Origin: Anaerolineales bacterium
Lineage (GTDB): Bacteria > Chloroflexota > Anaerolineae > Anaerolineales > DRMV01
Length of the DNA stretch: 6,996 nucleotides
Direction of reading: 5' to 3'
Assembly: GCA_015494815.1 (NCBI GenBank)
Contig: WGAK01000009.1
Location: 1 to 6,996, forward strand
The notes below the pieces were generated by a model. That model worked only from the letters and a program-made list of their open reading frames with translations, was not told the origin of the DNA and did not search any database. The first letter of the stretch is position 1. Each line of letters begins with the position of its first letter. Position numbers and translations under genes: made by a program. Shown here piece by piece: positions 1 through 4,726 of the stretch.

Positions 1-963
1 GAGACCGCGGTCATGTTGGCCAAGGCCTACACCGGCTCCCACGAGGTGGTGGCCCTGCGCAACAGTTACAGCGGCCGCTCCGCGCTGGCCATGAACCTGA
101 CGGGTATCGCCGCGTGGCGGCCGGTGGGCAGCGAAATCCCGGGCATCAAGCACGCCATGGCGCCCTATTGCTACCGCTGCCCGCTCAAGGCCACTTATCC
201 CCAGTGCGGCGTGGCCTGTGCCGAAGATGTGGAGGATGTCATCCGCACCAGCACTTCGGGCCGCATTGCCGCGTTCATCGCCGAGCCCATTCAGGGCGTG
301 GGGGGCTTCGTCACGCCGCCGCCCGAATACTTCCCCGCGGTGGCCGAAATCGTGCGCAAGTACGATGGCCTGCTCATCATTGACGAAGTGCAGACCGGCT
401 TCGGCCGCACGGGCACCTATTGGTTTGGCATCCAGCATTGGGGTGTGGAGCCCGACATCATCACCACGGCCAAGGGCATTGCCAACGGCTTCCCCTTGGG
501 CGCGACCATCACCCGCCCCGACATCGCGGAGGAACTGCCCCGCAAGGGCCTGAGCATCAGCACCTTTGGCGGCAATCCCGTGTCCAGTGCCGCGGCGCTG
601 GCCACCATCGAGGTCATGGAAGAGGAAGCCCCGCCCGCGCGCGTGGCCGAACTGGGGGCCTTGCTGCGCGAGGGACTGGACGCGATGGCCGAGAAATATC
701 CCCTCATCGGTGAAGTACGGGGCATGGGCCTGATGCAGGGCGTGGAGATGGTGGCCGACCGGGCCACCAGGGAGCCGTCGCCCCAGGCCGCGGCCATGAT
801 GCTGGACGCGACCAAAGCGCGCGGCCTGCTCATCGGCAAAGGCGGCGCGTTCGGCAATGTGCTGCGCATTGCCCCGCCGCTCACGGTCAGCGAAGACCAG
901 ATTCGCGAGGCCCTGGAGATTCTGGACCACGCCTTTGCCGCGGTGCAGGACGTGTTAGGCTGA
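1..963 (+). CDS. Class III PLP-dependent aminotransferase, AGXT2-like (5' end outside window)
   Basis: Moves an amino group between an amino acid and a keto acid using pyridoxal phosphate; acts in the cytoplasm. The frame is open from base 1 (E-T-A-V precedes the first internal Met at 13), so that ATG is not the start. About 320 residues are visible against ~430-450 for the family, leaving roughly the first 110-120 missing. Counting from the Met at 13: EPIQGVGG at 91-98, the PLP-ring Asp in IIDEVQTGFGR (D124), the Schiff-base Lys in TTAKGIANGFP (K154, bases 472-474) and the phosphate-contact motif TFGGNP (184-189). A Cys-rich insert, PYCYRCP then CGVAC, and the GEVRGMGLMQGVEMV stretch resemble alanine-glyoxylate aminotransferase 2 and related omega-aminotransferases. 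The usual Tyr-His-Gly of this fold reads Tyr-Ser-Gly (Y19-S20-G21). A saccharopine-dehydrogenase-like gene follows after 94 bases. Fold is certain; substrate (beta-alanine, GABA, ornithine, glyoxylate or other) is not. Confidence 0.93.
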   Translation, partial: ETAVMLAKAYTGSHEVVALRNSYSGRSALAMNLTGIAAWRPVGSEIPGIKHAMAPYCYRCPLKATYPQCGVACAEDVEDVIRTSTSGRIAAFIAEPIQGVGGFVTPPPEYFPAVAEIVRKYDGLLIIDEVQTGFGRTGTYWFGIQHWGVEPDIITTAKGIANGFPLGATITRPDIAEELPRKGLSISTFGGNPVSSAAALATIEVMEEEAPPARVAELGALLREGLDAMAEKYPLIGEVRGMGLMQGVEMVADRATREPSPQAAAMMLDATKARGLLIGKGGAFGNVLRIAPPLTVSEDQIREALEILDHAFAAVQDVLG

Positions 964-1011
964 TTCCCCCTCACCCGAGGACGAGCCCACCGACGACCAT
1001 CCGCTTGTGCC

Positions 1012-1033
1012 GGGCGGCCGTTTCCGGTCGCCC
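1012..1033 (+). repeat. Intergenic hairpin, copy 1 of a matched pair
   Basis: Arms GGGCGGCC (1012-1019) and GGTCGCCC (1026-1033) plus a G-C pair closing a TTTC loop form a 9-bp stem with one G·U wobble. TATCTTC follows, a weak T-rich tail. It sits between the stop of the first aminotransferase (963) and the Shine-Dalgarno of the next gene (1043). The same arms and spacing recur at 4677-4698. It could be a weak terminator, a leader structure for the downstream gene, or a small dispersed repeat. The base pairing is seen directly; the role is not known. Confidence 0.55.
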
Positions 1034-1042
1034 TATCTTCGC

Positions 1043-1048
1043 AGGAGG
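1043..1048 (+). promoter_or_regulatory. Shine-Dalgarno that fixes the start at 1058
   Basis: A full AGGAGG lies nine bases before the ATG at 1058. It selects this start over an in-frame ATG at 1007, which would add 17 Arg/Pro-rich residues ahead of the first beta strand of the Rossmann fold and would run through the intergenic hairpin. Confidence 0.85.
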
Positions 1049-1057
1049 CGAACCATC

Positions 1058-2212
1058 ATGCGCGTGTTGGTACTGGGAGGTGCGGGCGCGGTGTGCAGCG
1101 AGACCACCCGCGACCTGTCGCGCTACAGCGACTTCGACGAAATCGTCATCGCGGAATACAACACGGCCGCGGCCGAGCGCCTGGCCGCGGAACTGAACGA
1201 CGACCGCGTGCGCGTGGTCTTCTTCGACGCCAACGACTACGACGCCATGGTGCGGCTCTTCCGGGGCTTCGATGTGGTCGTCAACGGCCTGCCCTGGAAG
1301 TACGACCTGGTGGTGACCAAAGCCGCGGTCGAAGCAGGCGTCAACGGCCTGGATGTCTCCACCGAGGAGGACCAGTGGGACTACGACGCCGCGGCCAGGG
1401 CCAAGGACATCGTGTTCATCCCCGGCGTGGGGGCCACCCCCGGCATCACCAACTTGATGGCCGCGCGCGGCGCGTCCCTCATGGACCGGGTGGACACCAT
1501 CGACATTTACTTCGCCGCCTTTCGGGCCCCGGCCCCGGCCCCCGGCCTGCTGGTTACCTTTTTGTGGGAATTCGACCCGCAGACCAAAGAGCGTACCTAC
1601 TACAAAGACGGCGTCCACCACCCCGTGGGGCCTTTCGAGGGCGCCCGGCGGGCGCGCTTCCACGACCTGATTGGCGAGCAAGAGGTGGTCATCATCCCTC
1701 ACCCCGAGACCCGCACCCTGCCTCGGGTGTTCGGCGCGCGCGAGGTCGCGGTGCGGGGCTGTTTTCCGCCCCATGCCATGCGCCTGGCCAAGGCTCTGCT
1801 GGAAAACGGCTTCTACGACGAGCGCCCCGTGCAGGTGGGCGACCGCGAGGCCCGGCCGCTGGACTTCGTCTATGACCTGATGCTGGCCATGCCCGGCACC
1901 AAAGAGACGCCGGTGTGGGCCTATGGCCTGGTGGTGGATGTCTTCGGCACCAAGGACGGGCACCCCGTGCATGTGCGCTTGTGGAACGAGCACCCACCCC
2001 AGGAGGAATGGGGTGGGCCGGCTGCCTACTACAAGAACATCGGCATCCCCTTGAGCATCGGCGCCCAGATGATTGCCCACGGCCAGGTCAAGGCCAAGGG
2101 CGTGGTGCCGCCCGAGGCTGCGTTGGCCCCCGAACCGTTCTTCGCCGAACTGGCCAGGCGCGGCATCCGCATCCACGAAAAAGTGACCTGGGAGCGGCCG
2201 GTCATGGGGTGA
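1058..2212 (+). CDS. Saccharopine dehydrogenase-family NAD(P)-dependent oxidoreductase
   Basis: A 384-residue cytoplasmic oxidoreductase of the family that includes saccharopine dehydrogenase, lysine 6-dehydrogenase and carboxynorspermidine dehydrogenase. These enzymes make or break C-N bonds at amino-acid amines with NAD(P)H. The N-terminus is a Rossmann fold: strand MRVLVLGGAGAV, then E33 at the end of the second strand, which by the general rule favours NAD(H) over NADP(H). Family landmarks follow: VVVNGLPW (about 73-80), AAVEAGVNGLDVSTE (89-103), and GVGATPGITNLMA (123-135), which leads into the substrate domain starting with a VDTIDIYFAAF strand. The third Gly of the GxGxxG nucleotide loop is Cys (C13). 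Length matches single-domain members of the family, so it looks complete. The start is set by AGGAGG nine bases upstream. It lies between two class III aminotransferases on the same strand, suggesting a shared amino-acid pathway. Lysine 6-dehydrogenase-like activity is one possibility; the exact reaction cannot be assigned. Confidence 0.9.
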   Translation: MRVLVLGGAGAVCSETTRDLSRYSDFDEIVIAEYNTAAAERLAAELNDDRVRVVFFDANDYDAMVRLFRGFDVVVNGLPWKYDLVVTKAAVEAGVNGLDVSTEEDQWDYDAAARAKDIVFIPGVGATPGITNLMAARGASLMDRVDTIDIYFAAFRAPAPAPGLLVTFLWEFDPQTKERTYYKDGVHHPVGPFEGARRARFHDLIGEQEVVIIPHPETRTLPRVFGAREVAVRGCFPPHAMRLAKALLENGFYDERPVQVGDREARPLDFVYDLMLAMPGTKETPVWAYGLVVDVFGTKDGHPVHVRLWNEHPPQEEWGGPAAYYKNIGIPLSIGAQMIAHGQVKAKGVVPPEAALAPEPFFAELARRGIRIHEKVTWERPVMG

Positions 2213-2353
2213 AGGCTGCGGCCTCCGCTACTCCCGTGACCACGGCCCGGCCCACCCGGCGCGCGCCGTTGTGCGTGCGCGCGCGGCAGTGGTTCTACGC
2301 CGGCCGCGGTTTGGGCGGTGGCCCGCCCGGAGGGCGCGCGCGGCGGTCAGCCC

Positions 2354-2382
2354 CGCGAGCCCGGCCCAGCGTTGGGCTCGCG
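2354..2382 (+). promoter_or_regulatory. 9-bp inverted repeat in the leader of the second aminotransferase
   Basis: CGCGAGCCC (2354-2362) pairs perfectly with GGGCTCGCG (2374-2382) around an 11-base loop. An alternative small hairpin, GCCCA/TGGGC (2364-2368 with 2373-2377), uses part of the same right arm, so the two cannot form together. It is 40 bases before the ATG at 2423 in a 210-base gap (2213-2422) that otherwise holds no supportable gene. There is no T-run after it, so a simple intrinsic terminator is unlikely. A protein-binding operator or leader-RNA structure is possible; chance in GC-rich DNA is not excluded. Confidence 0.4.
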
Positions 2383-2411
2383 ACCGATGAAGGATTCGCG
2401 CGTTCCCTTTC

Positions 2412-2419
2412 GGAGGTGA
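2412..2419 (+). promoter_or_regulatory. Strong Shine-Dalgarno for the second aminotransferase
   Basis: GGAGGTGA matches the 16S anti-Shine-Dalgarno over eight bases. Its GGAGG core ends six bases before the ATG at 2423. A second in-frame ATG at 2429 would be 12 bases from the core, so 2423 is preferred. Confidence 0.8.
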
Positions 2420-2422
2420 CAT

Positions 2423-3733
2423 ATGTCCATGCAAGGCCCTGAAACCCGCCGCGCGTTCCGGCGCGCCAAAGCCGTGATACCGCACGGCGTCAATTCCAAC
2501 TTTCGCTATTGGGGCGACGACGACACCCTGGTCATTGCCCGCGGCCAGGGCGCGTACATCTGGGACCTGGATGGTCGGCGCTACATTGACTATCGTCTGG
2601 GCTTCGGCCCGGTCATCTTAGGGCACGCGCATCCGCAGGTGGATGCCCGCGTGCACGAAGCCATGCGCGGAGGCGTGACCTTTGCCTGGACCACGCCCTG
2701 GGAAATCGAAGCCGCGGAGCGCATCGTGCGCTTCACCGGCGTGGACAAAGTGCGCCTGACCAACACCGGCACCGAGGCCACCTTCCACGCGTTGCGCATC
2801 GCGCGCGCCTACACCAACCGCGAGAAGTTCATCAAGTTCGAGGGCCAGTACCACGGCCAGGTGGACTACTTCATGTTCAGCAACGCGTCGTCCAACCGCC
2901 GGATGATTGGCTCGCGGCGCAGCCCCATCCCGGCTGCGGCGACCTCGGGCATCCCCAAGGCCGTGCAGCAATACATCATCACCCTGCCCTTCAACGACTT
3001 CGAGGCCGTGGAGCGCACGGTCAAGGCCAGGTGGGGCGACATCGCGGCCATCATCGTAGAGCCCGTGCTGGGCAACCTGGCCGGTATCATGCCCAAGCCC
3101 GGCTTCCTCGAGCACCTGCGCCGTCTGGCCGACGAATACGGCATCGTGCTCATCTTTGACGAGGTCAAGACCGGCTTCCGCATTGCCAAAGGCGGCGCGC
3201 AAGAATACTTCGGCGTGCGGGCCGACCTGGTGACCTATGCCAAATCCTTGGGCAACGGCTACCCCGTCGCGGCCATCGCGGGCCGCGAAGAGGTCATGAT
3301 GACCATCCAGCCCGGCGCGATGGCCCACGGCGGCACCTATTCGGGCAACGCGGTCGCCGCGGCCGCCGCCGCAGCCACGCTGCAGGTGCTGGAAGAGGAC
3401 GACGCGCTGGCCACCATCGAGCGCCACGGCCGCGCACTCATGGACGGCATCCGCACCATCCTGGCCGAGGAGGGCATCCCGGCCTGGGTGGGCGGGCCGC
3501 CCAGCATGTTCGGCGTGGTGCTGGGGGTGGACGAAGAGCCCCGGGACCTGCGCGACTACCTCAAGGCCGACGCGGACCTGTACGAGGAAATCGGCATGGA
3601 ACTCATCCGGCGGGGCGTCATGCCCGACGCGGACGGCCGAGAGCCGTGGTTCCTGTGCGCAGCCCTCAGCGACGAGGATGTGGCCTACACCCTGGAGGCC
3701 TTCCGCGAGGCCGTGCGCGCGGCCAAAGGCTAA
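2423..3733 (+). CDS. Class III aminotransferase, glutamate-1-semialdehyde aminomutase-like
   Basis: A 436-residue PLP enzyme, full length for the family. In order: an N-terminal IPHGVNSNFR segment (19-28) like the IPGGVNSP of GSA aminomutases; DGRRYIDY (50-57); GHAHPQV (67-73); PLP-phosphate loop TGTEAT (115-120); Tyr-His-Gly (143-145); EPVLGN (213-218); PLP-ring Asp in IFDEVKTGFR (D246); Schiff-base Lys in TYAKSLGNGYP (K274); and GGTYSGN (303-309), which contacts PLP phosphate across the dimer. The body therefore aligns with HemL-type and beta-amino-acid aminotransferases. The Lys region (AKSLGNGYPVAAIAG) departs from the GKIIGGGLPVGAYGG typical of true HemL, and no tetrapyrrole genes are nearby, so hemL is not assigned. 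It differs clearly from the AGXT2-like paralogue upstream, so this is not a recent duplication. An intrinsic terminator begins 27 bases after the stop. Family certain, substrate unknown. Confidence 0.93.
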   Translation: MSMQGPETRRAFRRAKAVIPHGVNSNFRYWGDDDTLVIARGQGAYIWDLDGRRYIDYRLGFGPVILGHAHPQVDARVHEAMRGGVTFAWTTPWEIEAAERIVRFTGVDKVRLTNTGTEATFHALRIARAYTNREKFIKFEGQYHGQVDYFMFSNASSNRRMIGSRRSPIPAAATSGIPKAVQQYIITLPFNDFEAVERTVKARWGDIAAIIVEPVLGNLAGIMPKPGFLEHLRRLADEYGIVLIFDEVKTGFRIAKGGAQEYFGVRADLVTYAKSLGNGYPVAAIAGREEVMMTIQPGAMAHGGTYSGNAVAAAAAAATLQVLEEDDALATIERHGRALMDGIRTILAEEGIPAWVGGPPSMFGVVLGVDEEPRDLRDYLKADADLYEEIGMELIRRGVMPDADGREPWFLCAALSDEDVAYTLEAFREAVRAAKG

Positions 3734-3759
3734 CCCGGGCCGCGCCGCGTGCCGCCCGA

Positions 3760-3795
3760 CCGCCCCACCGCCCTCGCGGTGGGGCGGTTTGGTTT
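3760..3795 (+). terminator. Intrinsic terminator closing the aminotransferase block
   Basis: A perfect 12-bp GC-rich stem, CCGCCCCACCGC (3760-3771) with GCGGTGGGGCGG (3776-3787), has a four-base CCTC loop and is followed directly by TTTGGTTT. It starts 27 bases after the stop of the second aminotransferase and ends 73 bases before the lipoprotein start, so it separates the two transcription units. This is the clearest terminator in the window. Confidence 0.88.
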
Positions 3796-3856
3796 GGGGG
3801 ACGGGAACTCCGGGCGGGCCCGCGGCGTTGTTAAAGGCGTCCGTAATCCGAACGAC

Positions 3857-3862
3857 AGGAGG
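3857..3862 (+). promoter_or_regulatory. Shine-Dalgarno that fixes the lipoprotein start
   Basis: AGGAGG lies six bases before the ATG at 3869. It rules against the in-frame ATG at 3749, which would place 40 residues, partly encoded by the terminator stem, ahead of the signal peptide. Confidence 0.87.
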
Positions 3863-3868
3863 CTTTCC

Positions 3869-4666
3869 ATGACCACGCATCGTTTTGCCAAAATGGCCCT
3901 GCTGGCCGCGCTCGCGTTGCTGGCGCTGAGCGTGCTGAGCGGTTGCGCGGGCCGGGCCCTGGCCGCGTCGCCCAAGGTTTCGGCCCCCGCGCTGGCCCCG
4001 GCGCCCGCGTTCGAGGCGGCGGCTGCCGAGACCGAGACCCCGCGGCTGGCCACCGTCACCGGCACGGGCCGGGTCTCGCTGACGCCCGACATGGCCGTGG
4101 TGCGGGTCGGCGTGCGCACCGAGCACGCGGACGTGGGGCAGGCCGTGAGCGACAATGTGCGTTTGGCCCAGGCCGTGTACGACGCGGTGCAGGCCCAGGG
4201 CGTGGACGCGAAGGACTTGCAAACGAGCAACTTCAATGTGTACCAAACCACCGTGGGCCCGCGCGACCAGCAGCGGCGGGTCTATGTGGTCGAGAACACC
4301 GTCATCATCCGGGTGCGGAACCTGGACACCTTGGGCACGGTGATTGCCGCGGCCCTGAATGCCGGCGCCAACCAGGTGAACGGGCTCTCGTTTGCCGCTT
4401 CCAATTACGACGACGCCCTGAACCAGGCCCGGCGTCAGGCCCTGGAAGATGCTCGGGCCCAGGCCGAACTCATGGCCGAAGCCCTGGGCATGCAGTTGGG
4501 TCCGCCGCGGCGGGTCTCCTTCAGCGGCGGGCAACCGGTGCTGATGGAGGACATGGCCTACAAAGCCGCGATGGCCCCCGAGGCTGTGGGCGAAGTGCCC
4601 GTGGCCAGCGGCGAATTGACCGTCACCGCCCAGGCGTATGTGGAATTCGACCTGCTGGTGCCGTAG
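3869..4666 (+). CDS. SIMPL (DUF541) domain lipoprotein
   Basis: A 265-residue exported protein. The N-terminus has a positive patch (H4, R5, K8), a hydrophobic run of Ala/Leu and a lipobox L-S-G-C with the lipidated Cys at 26, so it should be membrane-anchored outside the cytoplasm. Residues 30-58 are an Ala/Pro-rich linker. Residues 60-264 fit the SIMPL/DUF541 family (YggE, BP26/OMP28). Landmarks are VTGTGRVSLTPDMAVVRVGV near the start, the central strand VENTVIIRVRNLDTLG, a helix of the pattern ARRQALEDARAQAELMAEALG followed by LGPPRRVSF, and the closing strand VTAQAYVEFDLLV. Known family members form periplasmic or outer-membrane oligomers with a poorly defined role in envelope stress; the same is inferred here. 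It has its own Shine-Dalgarno, follows a terminator, and converges with a cell-wall lytic enzyme, so it is probably a single-gene unit. A GGAAC-N17-CGTT pattern at 3804-3829 could be an ECF-type promoter but is weak evidence. Confidence 0.92.
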   Translation: MTTHRFAKMALLAALALLALSVLSGCAGRALAASPKVSAPALAPAPAFEAAAAETETPRLATVTGTGRVSLTPDMAVVRVGVRTEHADVGQAVSDNVRLAQAVYDAVQAQGVDAKDLQTSNFNVYQTTVGPRDQQRRVYVVENTVIIRVRNLDTLGTVIAAALNAGANQVNGLSFAASNYDDALNQARRQALEDARAQAELMAEALGMQLGPPRRVSFSGGQPVLMEDMAYKAAMAPEAVGEVPVASGELTVTAQAYVEFDLLVP

Positions 4667-4675
4667 CGACGACCT

Positions 4676-4699
4676 GGGGCGGCCCAAGCGGGTCGCCCC
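4676..4699 (+). terminator. Hairpin between convergent genes, copy 2 of the matched pair
   Basis: GGGGCGGCCC (4676-4685) pairs with GGGTCGCCCC (4690-4699) around an AAGC loop: 10 bp with one G·U on the + strand. It begins nine bases after the lipoprotein stop, in the 60-base gap before the transglycosylase stop on the other strand. Position suggests a terminator for the lipoprotein gene, but no T-run follows. On the minus strand the wobble becomes an A·C mismatch, so it would be weaker for the opposing gene. It shares its arms and spacing with 1012-1033. Confidence 0.45.
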
Positions 4700-4726
4700 G
4701 ACCGCGATGCAGCGTCATGGCGCGGC

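Noticed and set aside
971..2176. A 401-codon minus-strand open frame opposite the saccharopine-dehydrogenase-like gene
   Set aside because: Same antisense shadow effect; low-complexity His/Gly/Val-rich translation and no family motifs.
2258..2267. Ten-base palindrome GGCGCGCGCC
   Set aside because: Alternating GC palindromes are common in DNA of this composition and nothing nearby supports a binding site.
1915..2442. A + strand open frame bridging the 2213-2422 gap, and an 85-codon minus-strand frame at 2228-2485
   Set aside because: Both overlap well-supported genes, have Arg/Ala/Pro-rich translations without motifs, and no convincing Shine-Dalgarno was seen. The gap is best treated as non-coding.
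2423..3733. Naming this gene hemL
   Set aside because: The resemblance is at family level only; the catalytic-Lys segment and gene context do not support a tetrapyrrole role.
3749..3868. Upstream start for the SIMPL lipoprotein
   Set aside because: It would begin inside the aminotransferase terminator region and bury the signal peptide 40 residues in. The AGGAGG at 3857 points to 3869.
2618..4687. A 689-codon open frame on the minus strand across the second aminotransferase and the lipoprotein gene
   Set aside because: It is the mirror of two clear + strand genes, runs through the intrinsic terminator, and its translation is His/Gly/Arg-rich with no recognisable domain. Long antisense frames are expected when third codon positions are nearly all G or C.
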